Numbered from the stretch's first letter, positions 35,284 to 43,541 are shown. The stretch: 64,000 bases of DNA from Pseudanabaena galeata CCNP1313 (GCF_029910235.1 NZ_CP112874.1:2790001-2854000); one strand, 5' to 3'. Notes: generated by a model not told the origin, from the letters alone. A program made the numbers and translations.

Positions 35284-36477
35284 TTAAGATCTAATTTTAT
35301 GACCGAGTTGATCAAGTGTCTCTAGAACAGACTGGAGCTGAGTTTGCCGCTGCTCGACTAAAAGATCTAAATTGTCAAACATGTACTTTACGTGTTTGTA
35401 AGCATTGTCTAGCAAGGCAAGTAGGAATTTACTGTCACCCGCAATCTCTTTGCAAGATGGGGATCTAGTCCGTTGCAATAATGAGTCTACAGAACTCGAC
35501 TGAACAAGCAAAGGATCAGGTTGACGGGGGGGATTAGAAGGCGATCGCTCAGCCTCTAAATGTTGAATAGTTTGTTGTAAATTTTCAATCACTCCATACA
35601 TTTCCATTGGGTCAAAAACCCGTAATAGACTTGTTTGTGTCACAATTCCTAACCCCTGCCCCCAGTTCCAAGACACCACTAATCGCCCCACGCGCCTTTT
35701 CTGCATTTGCTGATGAGCCATCCACAACGAATCCTCAGGACTGAGGAGAAATAGGGGCGTACTCATCACCGTTTGAGCCTGAGTTTTTTGCAGATCGATT
35801 TGAAGAGATTGAAACTGCACAATATCTCGCTCCGTCACAATACCAACGGGGCAGTCATTATCTTCAGTATTTTGTTGCACGATCACCACACAGCCCACGC
35901 AATGCTCGGTCATTAACTGCGCCAATTGCAAGACCGTGGCAGAGAGTGGGGCATGCACCACCTTATTGGTCATCACATCCGATACGCGACGAAACTGCAA
36001 GAGATTAGCTGGGCGCATAATTTTGCGAATACTTTCTTGGGAAATAACCCCGACCAAATGTCCTTGGTCATCCACAATCGGCAAATGACGAATCTTGTAG
36101 CGGCGAAATAAAAACAGTGGGGCAAAAATGTCTTGCATGGATTGCTGCGGCAACGTGATCATCGGATACACCATCACATCGGCGACGGTTATCTCAGTCA
36201 AGTTAAGCCCTTTTGCGGTGAGTCTAACCACATCGCGTTCTGTCAAAATCCCCAATAGTTCTTGCCCTTTCATTACCAACACACAGCTAGTATGAACCTC
36301 TTTGGCGGAAGGGGTTGACAACGCTTGGTCATCTGTCAGTACACAAATAATGTCATGCGTCTGACTGAGCAAAGCGATCGCCTCCACCAATGGAGTGTTT
36401 GGTGGCAGCGTCAACGGGTGTCGATCGATGACATCTTCTAGATTAGGAGCCCAACTCTGAAATGTATCGAGTGGCAT
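35284..36477 (-). CDS. Protein with four CBS domains
   Basis: A 397-residue regulatory protein. Two CBS pairs are visible: about 15-160 (SCVLVMKGQELLGILTERDV, TVADVMVYPMITL, IRHLPIVDDQGHLVGVISQE) and about 165-300 (VSDVMTNKVVHAPL, PVGIVTERDIVQF, VMSTPLFLLSPEDSL, GRLVVSWNWGQGLGIVTQ). CBS pairs bind AMP, ATP or S-adenosylmethionine. The C-terminal end (about 330-397) is a helix-rich segment with DNLDLLVEQRQTQLQSVLE that may dimerise. I use ATG 36475-36477, which has AGGAAGG upstream. It is divergent from the ferredoxin-thioredoxin genes and probably senses adenylates together with the CBS-CP12 protein. No output domain is recognised. Confidence 0.85.
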   Translation of the reverse strand: MPLDTFQSWAPNLEDVIDRHPLTLPPNTPLVEAIALLSQTHDIICVLTDDQALSTPSAKEVHTSCVLVMKGQELLGILTERDVVRLTAKGLNLTEITVADVMVYPMITLPQQSMQDIFAPLFLFRRYKIRHLPIVDDQGHLVGVISQESIRKIMRPANLLQFRRVSDVMTNKVVHAPLSATVLQLAQLMTEHCVGCVVIVQQNTEDNDCPVGIVTERDIVQFQSLQIDLQKTQAQTVMSTPLFLLSPEDSLWMAHQQMQKRRVGRLVVSWNWGQGLGIVTQTSLLRVFDPMEMYGVIENLQQTIQHLEAERSPSNPPRQPDPLLVQSSSVDSLLQRTRSPSCKEIAGDSKFLLALLDNAYKHVKYMFDNLDLLVEQRQTQLQSVLETLDQLGHKIRS

Positions 36478-36750
36478 CAGCACCTTCCTGTAAACCGAAA
36501 AGTCAAGATAGGAGATTGAGCCTCCCTACAGGAAATAACCCAGCCCTTCATAGCAGCTAAAACCGTCCCAAAAACTATCCCAGAATGTAGTGTCATCTGA
36601 CCTCTTCAAGAGAAATGTAAAGTTTTATTGCTATTAGTTTCAAATCTATACCAGTTTTGCACAGACATAGGTGTATGATAGAGGGATGTTACAGACTAAG
36701 TGTTAGAGCCATTTACCTAGAAGTATTAGATTCTCTATATGGTTGTCAGT

Positions 36751-37137
36751 TTAGATATCATCAAGCGCTAGGGGGGATGCTTCAGGGTTTTGTTCATCCT
36801 GAGATGCTACTCCTGAGATTCTGGACAGCTTTCCGTAGAGTCGATCGAGCACTCGTTTTACGGAAATACGATGCCACAGTTGACCTCGTTTGGTGGTGTA
36901 CCCATTTTCATTGAGCCAATCGGCGATCTTCTGTAACGATTTCCCAGATTTGTGATGACGGCGAATTAGTTCAATGACCTGAGACTCTTCTGGGTCATTC
37001 ACTAATTCACCATCTACTGATCGTTGCCCAAACGCAGGCGATCCGTAGCCCGCATAACCACCGTTGCTTGCTTTTATTTGCCTGCCTTGCTCTAGGCGCT
37101 CCCAGGCAGATAAATTGTTTGAAGGAACTGCTGTCAT
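36751..37137 (-). CDS. Recombinase-domain protein without catalytic resolvase domain
   Basis: A 128-residue protein with the recombinase (PF07508-like) pattern: GYAGYGSPAFGQ, then VNDPEESQVIELIRRHHKSG, QKIADWLNENGYTTKRG and a helix-turn-helix-like ISVKRVLDRLYG. The N-terminal serine-resolvase catalytic domain is absent, so it may only bind DNA. I begin at ATG 37135-37137, as the longer frame contains no family sequence. It lies 80 bases from the divergent ferredoxin gene and might regulate it (inference), or be the relic of a mobile element that brought the cassette. Confidence 0.7.
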   Translation of the reverse strand: MTAVPSNNLSAWERLEQGRQIKASNGGYAGYGSPAFGQRSVDGELVNDPEESQVIELIRRHHKSGKSLQKIADWLNENGYTTKRGQLWHRISVKRVLDRLYGKLSRISGVASQDEQNPEASPLALDDI

Positions 37138-37217
37138 GGTGGTGTCTATTTCAATGACTTGCAAGAACACTATATCCCAACTTAACGCCTTAAATTTGTT
37201 TTGATTAGGAGTACCGC

Positions 37218-37514
37218 ATGGCAACTTACAAAGTAAAACTCGTGAATGACGAGGGATTAGATGTCACCATCGATGTCCCAGACGATCAAACCGTTTACGA
37301 AGCCGCAGTCGAAGCGGACATTGACTTACCAATTTCTTGTCGAGCCGGGTCTTGTTCTAGCTGTGCTGGCAAACTGATTTCTGGTGAAGTGGATCAGTCG
37401 GATCAATCATTTTTAGATGAAGACCAAGTGAATGATGGGTTTGTGCTGACCTGTGTTACTTATCCCCGCTCCAATTGCACGATTAAAACGCACCAAGAAG
37501 AAAATTTGTACTAA
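37218..37514 (+). CDS. Plant-type [2Fe-2S] ferredoxin
   Basis: A 98-residue electron carrier. The cluster ligands are CRAGSCSSC (three Cys) and the fourth Cys in LTCVTYP. It follows the PetF pattern with [20 protein letters not shown] and the C-terminal THQEENLY. It differs from the main photosynthetic ferredoxin at several positions (for example SCSSC for ACSTC), so it is probably a minor, specialised one. ATG has GGAG (AGGAGT) upstream. It opens the plus-strand run ferredoxin, thioredoxin, zinc ribbon, CBS-CP12, pyrF-pyrE-like. Confidence 0.92.
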   Translation: MATYKVKLVNDEGLDVTIDVPDDQTVYEAAVEADIDLPISCRAGSCSSCAGKLISGEVDQSDQSFLDEDQVNDGFVLTCVTYPRSNCTIKTHQEENLY

Positions 37515-37560
37515 GTCACACAGTACTTAAGTCACACATCATCAATTTGGAGATATAAAC

Positions 37561-37884
37561 ATGGGTACGGCTAAATTTATTCAAGATGAAACTGAATTTG
37601 ATTCCCTATTGAGCAATGAATCACTCATGGTTGTAGATTGCACCGCAACTTGGTGTGGTCCTTGCAAACTAGTTGCGCCGTTAATCGATCGACTGGCTGA
37701 GGACTATAGCGATCGCGCAAAAGTCCTCAAACTGGACGTGACCGATAACAAAGCCGTAGCCAAACGCTTTGGAATTAGAAGTATTCCAGCCGTCATGGTA
37801 TTTAAACAGGGCGAATTGATGGAAACGTTAATTGGGGTTAAGCCCTATGAAGAATTTATGGCTGCGGTAGAACGACAGCGATAG
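37561..37884 (+). CDS. trxA: Thioredoxin
   Basis: A 107-residue thioredoxin with the active site ATWCGPCKLVAP, the cis-Pro loop IRSIPAVMVFKQGE and the Asp of VVDCTATW region. TrxA-like in length. It starts 46 bases past the ferredoxin stop with GGAG before the ATG. Next to a ferredoxin it may be reduced by ferredoxin-thioredoxin reductase; next to a CP12 domain it may set the disulfides of that domain (inference). Confidence 0.93.
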   Translation: MGTAKFIQDETEFDSLLSNESLMVVDCTATWCGPCKLVAPLIDRLAEDYSDRAKVLKLDVTDNKAVAKRFGIRSIPAVMVFKQGELMETLIGVKPYEEFMAAVERQR

Positions 37885-37957
37885 TATTCCAATGTGTGTT
37901 CCCCCTTGTTTCTGAACATTTCCTTATCACGCGATCATTCAATTTTGAAATGCAACG

Positions 37958-38212
37958 ATGAACAAAATTATGAAAATTCGATGTCCCAACTGCGGCAGCG
38001 AGGCTCAACGGCTCTTTAGCACTCGCTTAACCATTGGGTGCAAGTGCCCAAGACTACAAGTGACTCAGACCGAATGTCCAACCTGCGACTATTTCATGAC
38101 GACATGTTCACAAAACGGTGCAGTACTTGAAGCCTATGCACCTGGCATTCAGGAGAAAGCTGCCTCCCGACCAGATTCAGCGATCGCCCTCTTACCTCTC
38201 TGCTATCTGTGA
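37958..38212 (+). CDS. Zinc-ribbon protein of the small PriA-like cyanobacterial family
   Basis: An 84-residue protein. It has CPNCGSEAQRLF, a middle pair CKCPRL and CPTCDYFM, then VLEAYAPGI. Short cyanobacterial proteins with CPNCG...CPxCDY...EAYAPGI are often annotated as PriA-like, though they lack any helicase domain; the function is unknown. The tail after APGIQEK has no pattern. It sits 73 bases after trxA. Cys residues suggest metal binding, possibly redox-sensitive given its neighbours (inference). Confidence 0.65.
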   Translation: MNKIMKIRCPNCGSEAQRLFSTRLTIGCKCPRLQVTQTECPTCDYFMTTCSQNGAVLEAYAPGIQEKAASRPDSAIALLPLCYL

Positions 38213-38231
38213 TGAAATTAGCACCCAGCAC

Positions 38232-38381
38232 ATTACTTTCTGGGCAATACTAGCCAATTTTTAACATATTCCAGTTATCCCATTCAATAAAAATTTAAAT
38301 TCCTATATTACTTTCTGGGCAATACTAGCCAATTTTTAACATATTCCAGTTATCCCATTCAATAAAAATTTAAATTCCTAT
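38232..38381. repeat. Perfect 75 bp tandem duplication upstream of CBS-CP12
   Basis: The 75 bases starting ATTACTTTCTGGGCAATACT occur twice head to tail (38232-38306 and 38307-38381) with no difference. The second copy ends at the ATG of the CBS-CP12 gene. It duplicates the leader region, so any promoter or leader element there is present twice. Confidence 0.9.
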
Positions 38382-39033
38382 GATGCAAGCTGAAGAAATC
38401 ATGACCCCAAACGTTGTCACCATTCGTGGCTCGGCAACGGTTGCAGATGCTGTGAAGTTGATGAAAGACAAACACCTACGGGGACTGATAGTCGAACCAC
38501 GCCATGAACAAGACCCCTATGGGATGGTGACCGAAACCGACATTATCTACAAAGTGGCAGCCTTTGGTCTCGATCCCAAGACAGTGCGGGTTTACGAAAT
38601 TATGGTTAAGCCCTGTGTGGTCATCAATCCCGAACTGGGTGTGGAATATGTGGCTCGGTTATTTGCTCAAACCCACATTCGTCGAGCACCTGTGATTCAG
38701 GGCAAAACCTTGCTAGGTATTGTTTCCGTCAGTGACATTCTCTTTAAGAGTGACTTTGTAGAAAATCCGAAACGACTGTTTATTGAAGATGAAATCGAAA
38801 TTGCCCGTGAAGACGCGCGAACTATTTGTATAGCAAGGGGGAGCACCTCTCCAGAGTGTGCTGCGGCTTGGGATGCGCTTGAGGAACTCCAGTCGGAATT
38901 CGCCCATCAACGGGTCAAAAAAAAGGAAGCGGAAGCCGCCCATCAACAGGTCGAAAAAAAGGAGCAGAATTCACTCCTGTCGTACTGCGAGGATAATCCC
39001 AATGCCTTGGAATGTCGAATTTATGACGATTAG
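38380..39033 (+). CDS. CBS pair fused to a CP12 domain
   Basis: A 217-residue fusion. The CBS pair (about 5-128) reads IMTPNVVTIRGSATVADAV, YGMVTETDIIYKV, IMVKPCVVINPELGV and LLGIVSVSDILFK. The CP12 part (about 135-217) has the AWDALEEL motif and two Cys pairs, Cys150/Cys160 and Cys203/Cys212, ending ECRIYDD. CP12 inhibits GAPDH and phosphoribulokinase when oxidised; CBS-CP12 fusions are known in cyanobacteria. The linker is lengthened by a 12-residue direct repeat (AHQRVKKKEAEA / AHQQVEKKEQNS), visible in the DNA at 38902 and 38938. Thus the protein can read both redox (thioredoxin) and adenylate state. Confidence 0.88.
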   Translation: MMQAEEIMTPNVVTIRGSATVADAVKLMKDKHLRGLIVEPRHEQDPYGMVTETDIIYKVAAFGLDPKTVRVYEIMVKPCVVINPELGVEYVARLFAQTHIRRAPVIQGKTLLGIVSVSDILFKSDFVENPKRLFIEDEIEIAREDARTICIARGSTSPECAAAWDALEELQSEFAHQRVKKKEAEAAHQQVEKKEQNSLLSYCEDNPNALECRIYDD

Positions 39034-39056
39034 ATCCTTCTCTCCCAAAATTGTTT

Positions 39057-40505
39057 ATGAATTTTTGTGATAAGTTGAGCAAGGCTATGACTCGCAATCA
39101 GAGTTTGCTCTCTGTTGAACTCGCTCCAAATCCTCAAATATGGCCTCAACACTTAGGTGGTTGGGAAGGAGCTCATGGTCATATTTGGGAATTACAGGAA
39201 TGGTTGCAATGGTTGATTGTTGAAACGTCTGATTTAGTTTGCGCTTACACGCTAACTTTTGAGTTCTATCGCGCATTGGGGGCTTCGGGGCTAGGATTAT
39301 TGCGGCAGATCCTGGCGACCATCCCACATCACATTCCAGTTATTCTAGATGCTCAGCATAGCGACAGTCATACCAGCAGAATTTTTGCCCAGATGATCTT
39401 TAAAGTCTGGCAGGTAGATGCAGTTACCCTCAATCCATACATTGGGCAAGATGGCGTGACTCCCTTTCTCATCTATCCTGATAAAGCTGTATTTATCTTG
39501 TGTGCTACGGACAATTCTTCAACAGCAATGTTGCAAGAATATCCGACCCGTCAATCGCCATTCTATCTGAATTTAGTAGAGCAAGCTAAAACTTGGGGGA
39601 TTGCAGAGCAGTTGGGGTTAGAAGTGGCTGGCAGTGCTGATGTCTTTGCCCGCATCCGTGCGATTTCGCCTGAGCGGTTGATCTTAGCGGATGACATTTC
39701 GCTAGAGCCAACAGAATTAAAAGTATTTCTGAAAGCAGGACTGACCTCTAATGCTGATGGGCTTATTATTTCTACTCCCGATGATCTGTTAAGCCTTGAA
39801 TCTCCCAGAAATGCCATCAAATCGCTACGGAATGACATCAACCAGATGAGAGCAGACATGAATCAGGGAAATCCAACCTGTTCGGTTTGGTTTTCAAATG
39901 TGTGCATTCTGCAAGAACATCTCCATAAGGATTTGATTTTGCAGCTTTATGACATTGGCTGCATCCAGTTTGGGAAATTTGTCCAAGCATCTGGTGCGAC
40001 GTTTCCCTATTATATTGACCTACGCACCATAATTTCACATCCTCAAGTATTTGAGCAAGTCCTCAAAGCCTATGCCAATATTCTTCAAACTTTGACGTTC
40101 GATCGCATTGCAGGCATTCCCTACGGCTCATTGCCCACGGCAACGGGTTTGGGGTTGCGCCTCAACTACCCCATGATTTTTCCTCGCAAAGAGGTCAAAG
40201 CCCACGGAACTCGTCGTTTAATTGAAGGGCAATTTCAGGAAGGTGAAACGGTTGTGTTGATTGATGACGTTCTGATCACAGGTAAGAGTGTGCTAGAAGG
40301 CATCGAACAACTGCAATCTGTGGGTTTAGTGGTGAAGGATGTGGTTGTATTGATCGATCACGAAGGGGATGTGACCCATAAACTAGCGCGTCAGGGTTAT
40401 CAAGCCCATACGGTGTTGAAATTTTCTGAAATTGCCAAAACGTTATACGAAGCTGGTCGTTTAGAATCAGCGCAACTCGATATTTTATTGACGACTTGCG
40501 CTTGA
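39057..40505 (+). CDS. PyrF-PyrE fusion paralog with degenerate OMP decarboxylase half
   Basis: Length (482 aa from ATG 39057) and order match cyanobacterial fusions of orotidine-5'-phosphate decarboxylase and orotate phosphoribosyltransferase. The decarboxylase half has lost key residues. The expected GLDPNP is ELAPNP; the expected YKPTLGFY is YTLTFEFY (catalytic Lys now Thr65); the expected DAKHGD is DAQHSD (catalytic Lys now Gln100, both Asp kept); the late phosphate-binding Arg region is ADDISLEP. The phosphoribosyltransferase half is intact: PRKEVKAHGTRRLIEG, PRPP motif VVLIDDVLITGKS. It probably cannot decarboxylate OMP. It ends a run of redox genes. Expected family residues are from memory. 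Confidence 0.82.
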   Translation: MNFCDKLSKAMTRNQSLLSVELAPNPQIWPQHLGGWEGAHGHIWELQEWLQWLIVETSDLVCAYTLTFEFYRALGASGLGLLRQILATIPHHIPVILDAQHSDSHTSRIFAQMIFKVWQVDAVTLNPYIGQDGVTPFLIYPDKAVFILCATDNSSTAMLQEYPTRQSPFYLNLVEQAKTWGIAEQLGLEVAGSADVFARIRAISPERLILADDISLEPTELKVFLKAGLTSNADGLIISTPDDLLSLESPRNAIKSLRNDINQMRADMNQGNPTCSVWFSNVCILQEHLHKDLILQLYDIGCIQFGKFVQASGATFPYYIDLRTIISHPQVFEQVLKAYANILQTLTFDRIAGIPYGSLPTATGLGLRLNYPMIFPRKEVKAHGTRRLIEGQFQEGETVVLIDDVLITGKSVLEGIEQLQSVGLVVKDVVVLIDHEGDVTHKLARQGYQAHTVLKFSEIAKTLYEAGRLESAQLDILLTTCA

Positions 40506-40560
40506 TTTTAAAGGTTTATTCGGCAGACTGTCTTACTTTTCCTTTAAGTAAGCCCTTTAA

Positions 40561-40611
40561 GCAAGCGATGTGCAACTATTTTTGAGCTACCAACTTGTGG
40601 TTGTTTGAGCT
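40561..40611. repeat. Right copy of the flanking direct repeat
   Basis: GCAAGCGATGTGCAACTATT to TTGTGGTTGTTTGAGCT, matching 35015-35065 in the same orientation. It lies 56 bases after the pyrF-pyrE-like gene. Confidence 0.65.
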
Positions 40612-40727
40612 CCCGAAAATTCAAATTTATCATAAGTACAATACGAGGAACCAATGCTTTCAGACTTTTAGTTGCGCATCGCGTTTTAAATCGTAGATAA
40701 TATGATTGTTATCTATGATTTAAACCT

Positions 40728-40880
40728 GTGCCATTTTTTCGTCAATACATTGCACCATTCATCATTTTTGCCATCTTTTTATTTACGTTAGTACTAGTTA
40801 GCTCTCGCGCTTTCTTGCCAGACGACATGGTTGCCCCTGCCCCCATCGGCATGATTTCGGGCATCTCTCTTATCTCTTAG
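40728..40880 (+). CDS. Small membrane protein, function unknown (50 aa)
   Basis: GTG 40728-40730 opens 50 codons: MPFFRQYIAPFIIFAIFLFT begins a single membrane segment (about 8-27), followed by RAFLPDDMVAPAPIGMISG. I do not see a strong ribosome binding site. The hydrophobic segment and the Pro-rich end look like real protein rather than chance, and I believe similar short proteins exist in cyanobacteria. It precedes pyrB by 12 bases on the same strand. Confidence 0.5.
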   Translation: MPFFRQYIAPFIIFAIFLFTLVLVSSRAFLPDDMVAPAPIGMISGISLIS

Positions 40881-40892
40881 CTTTAAAGCACC

Positions 40893-41861
40893 ATGACTGA
40901 ACTTACTTGGCAGCGAAGACATGTAATCTCGCTGGCTGATTTTACGCCGAATGATTATGAAACGGTTTTGCAGACAGCCGTTAGCTTTTTAGAAGTGCTG
41001 TCGCGTCGCAATAAAAAAGTACCAACTTTGCAGAGCAAGGTTGTCGCTAATTTGTTTTTTGAATCTTCGACCCGTACCCGTAATAGTTTTGAGCTTGCCG
41101 CCAAGCGACTTTCGGCGGACACCTTAAATTTTACCCCTGGCACATCTGCACTTACTAAGGGCGAAACGATTCTTGATACAGCAAGAACTTTTCTGGCGAT
41201 GGGTACAGATATTATGGTGATTCGCCATCAGTCGGCAGGTGTGCCTTTGGCGATCGCCCGTGATATGGATGCTCTCAGTGGCAAAGTGGCGATCCTCAAT
41301 GCTGGTGATGGCAAGCACGAACACCCCTCCCAAGCTTTATTGGATTTATTGACCCTTTGCATGTATCTCAATCCCAAAGTGCCAACAGCTAAGGATCTAA
41401 AGGGCAAAAAAATAGCGATTGTCGGTGATATTTTGCATTCACGAGTAGCGCGATCTAATCTTTGGAGTTTGCTGACTAATGGTGCAGATGTACATCTAGC
41501 CGCACCGCCAACATTATTACCGCCAGAATTTGCCGAATATGGCGCAAAAATTCATTACACCCTTGAGCCAGCCCTTGAGGATGCGGATTTTGTGATGACT
41601 TTGCGTTTGCAAATGGAGCGCATGGGGCAATTTCTAATTCCGAGTTTGCGGGAATATCATGCAAGGTATGGAATTACACGTGATCGCCTTGCCAAATGTG
41701 CGCCGAATGTCCAAGTTCTGCACCCCGGCCCCGTTAATCGTGGTGTGGAGATTAGCTCTGATCTAATGGATGATCCCCGCCTGAGCCTGATCGATAAACA
41801 GGTGACTAACGGCGTAGCGATCAGGATGAGCTTGTTATATTTACTCGGCACAGCAATTTAA
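40893..41861 (+). CDS. pyrB: Aspartate carbamoyltransferase
   Basis: Second step of pyrimidine synthesis. The 322-residue catalytic chain has the carbamoyl phosphate motif [19 protein letters not shown], the Lys loop [30 protein letters not shown] and the C-terminal [13 protein letters not shown]. Length is normal and no regulatory subunit (pyrI) is adjacent. It lies on the other side of the repeat from the pyrF-pyrE-like gene; this is a pyrimidine-gene neighbour, but the flanking repeats suggest the closeness may be accidental. Confidence 0.95.
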   Translation: MTELTWQRRHVISLADFTPNDYETVLQTAVSFLEVLSRRNKKVPTLQSKVVANLFFESSTRTRNSFELAAKRLSADTLNFTPGTSALTKGETILDTARTFLAMGTDIMVIRHQSAGVPLAIARDMDALSGKVAILNAGDGKHEHPSQALLDLLTLCMYLNPKVPTAKDLKGKKIAIVGDILHSRVARSNLWSLLTNGADVHLAAPPTLLPPEFAEYGAKIHYTLEPALEDADFVMTLRLQMERMGQFLIPSLREYHARYGITRDRLAKCAPNVQVLHPGPVNRGVEISSDLMDDPRLSLIDKQVTNGVAIRMSLLYLLGTAI

Positions 41862-41958
41862 AGTCTTGCGAGTTCTTGCTAATAGGATTGCTATAGACTA
41901 GTCAGATTTAGAAGCAGGAGAGATAGAATAGAACTTATGTTTACCATGTCTTAACCTG

Positions 41959-43065
41959 ATGTCAGACACACTTACGTTGGCAGCATTACCGATTTTGGCG
42001 ATCGCACCATCTCAACTTTTAAGGGGAAACGGGATTTTAGCGCAACTCCCAAAATATTTATCGCGTTATGGAAATAAGGTGTTAGTCATTGCTGGGAAAA
42101 ATGCGAAGCAAGTCACTATCAGCTATCTCCAAAATTCCGATCTGGAAATTGTCTTTGCTGAGGCAATCTCTGATTGCAACGATACAAATCTGGCTTTGTT
42201 GAGTCAAAAGGTTCTACAAGAAAACCCTCACGTAATTGTTGGTATTGGCGGCGGAAAAGTTTTAGATACAGCAAAACTGATCGCGTATCAGAACAAATTA
42301 CCAATCGCGACTGTTCCTACAACTGGTGCAACCTGTGCGGCTTGGACAGCCCTAAGTAATGTCTATGAAGCCCATGGAGCCTTTGCCTATGACGTGACCC
42401 TTGATCGCTGTCCAGACTTGATGATTGTTGATTATGATGTAATTGCGACTGCGCCCAAGCGAACCCTCGTTTCAGGTATTGGAGACGCGATCGCCAAGTG
42501 GTATGAGTCATCGGTCAGTAGTGGCAGTAGTGACAAAACGATGGTGATTGCCGCAGTTCAAGAAGCCAGAATTCTGCGTGATATTTTGTTCCAAAAATCA
42601 GCCGAGGCGATCTCTAATCCTAATAGTCAAGTATGGCGCGAAGTAGTTGATGCCACGGTCTGTCTTGCAGGCGCGATTGGTGGTATCGGTGGTGCAAATT
42701 GTCGCACTGTTGCGGCTCATGCGATTCATAATGCGCTAACTCACCTACATCAAACTCACGGTACACTTCACGGCGAAAAAGTTGCCTATGGCATTTTGGT
42801 ACAGCTTCGGCTAGAAGAATTTCAAGGCAATCAATTAGCAGCCTCGTCGCGCCATCAATTGTTAAAGTTTTATCAAGAGATTGGCTTACCGATAAATCTT
42901 GTGGATTTGGGCTTAGGTCAAGTTACCCTCGCTGAGTTAGAACAGATTGCTGAAATAGCCTGTCAACCTAATTCGGATATTCACCGCTTACCCTTTACCG
43001 TTTGTCCTAGCCAAGTTTTAGCGGCGATGGTTTCCACAACAAGTCCAATTGCAGCCACCGTTTAA
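41959..43065 (+). CDS. Iron-containing (GldA-like) alcohol dehydrogenase
   Basis: A 368-residue NAD-dependent dehydrogenase of the glycerol dehydrogenase group. The nucleotide motif is VIVGIGGGKVLDTAK; the metal ligands are the Asp in SGIGDAIAKWYE and the His residues in AAHAIHNAL and GTLHGEKVAYG. N-terminal and central parts follow the family order. Substrate unknown: cyanobacterial members are annotated as glycerol dehydrogenases without proof. It ends in a bidirectional terminator shared with sufE. Confidence 0.87.
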   Translation: MSDTLTLAALPILAIAPSQLLRGNGILAQLPKYLSRYGNKVLVIAGKNAKQVTISYLQNSDLEIVFAEAISDCNDTNLALLSQKVLQENPHVIVGIGGGKVLDTAKLIAYQNKLPIATVPTTGATCAAWTALSNVYEAHGAFAYDVTLDRCPDLMIVDYDVIATAPKRTLVSGIGDAIAKWYESSVSSGSSDKTMVIAAVQEARILRDILFQKSAEAISNPNSQVWREVVDATVCLAGAIGGIGGANCRTVAAHAIHNALTHLHQTHGTLHGEKVAYGILVQLRLEEFQGNQLAASSRHQLLKFYQEIGLPINLVDLGLGQVTLAELEQIAEIACQPNSDIHRLPFTVCPSQVLAAMVSTTSPIAATV

Positions 43066-43098
43066 ATAAAAAGCCTCGCTTCGCGAGGCTTTTTATTT
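43064..43098. terminator. Bidirectional terminator between the dehydrogenase and sufE
   Basis: 16 bp arms AAATAAAAAGCCTCGC and complement around TTC (43064-43079 and 43083-43098), with A/T runs on both sides. It lies exactly between two convergent genes. Confidence 0.88.
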
Positions 43099-43100
43099 GC

Positions 43101-43541
43101 TTAGCGAACGCTAGGCAATTCAATCTCGATCGCCTGTTGCTGCATTTTCTTGAATACGTTATAAAAACCATTGGCTCTTGAAGGCGTAAGACTTGCCACT
43201 AAACCTGTGTCTTTAATAAAATCAGGAGTAAGTATCTCAATCTCTTTTTGAGTCAAACCACCCATACAGACTGCTAATAAACCAACAAACCCCTTGCTAA
43301 TCAAAGCATCAGAGTCGCCAGCAAACACAACATGCTCATTCTCATCTAACTCGGCAACAACAAACACCTGTGAAACACATCCCTGCACTTTGTTTTCAGG
43401 TATTTTGAGTGATTCTGGGAGTTCGGCTAATTTCTTTCCGTACAAAATCAATTGTTCGTAGCGTTGTTTTGGATCGGTGAGCCTTTGAAATCGCTGGACG
43501 ATGCGGTCAATGGCTTCGGGTAAATGGGTCGGACTTGGCAT
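43101..43541 (-). CDS. sufE: Cysteine desulfuration protein SufE
   Basis: Accepts sulfur from SufS cysteine desulfurase for Fe-S assembly. The 146-residue protein has the active Cys in KVQGCVSQVFV, then FAGDSDALISKGFVGLL and ILTPDFIKDTGLVASLTPSRANGFYNVF, all typical for SufE. ATG 43539-43541. No other suf gene is adjacent. Confidence 0.93.
   Translation of the reverse strand: MPSPTHLPEAIDRIVQRFQRLTDPKQRYEQLILYGKKLAELPESLKIPENKVQGCVSQVFVVAELDENEHVVFAGDSDALISKGFVGLLAVCMGGLTQKEIEILTPDFIKDTGLVASLTPSRANGFYNVFKKMQQQAIEIELPSVR

Noticed and set aside
36657-36914. Plus-strand frame overlapping the recombinase-domain gene
   Set aside because: The reverse-strand protein has a recognised domain; this frame does not.
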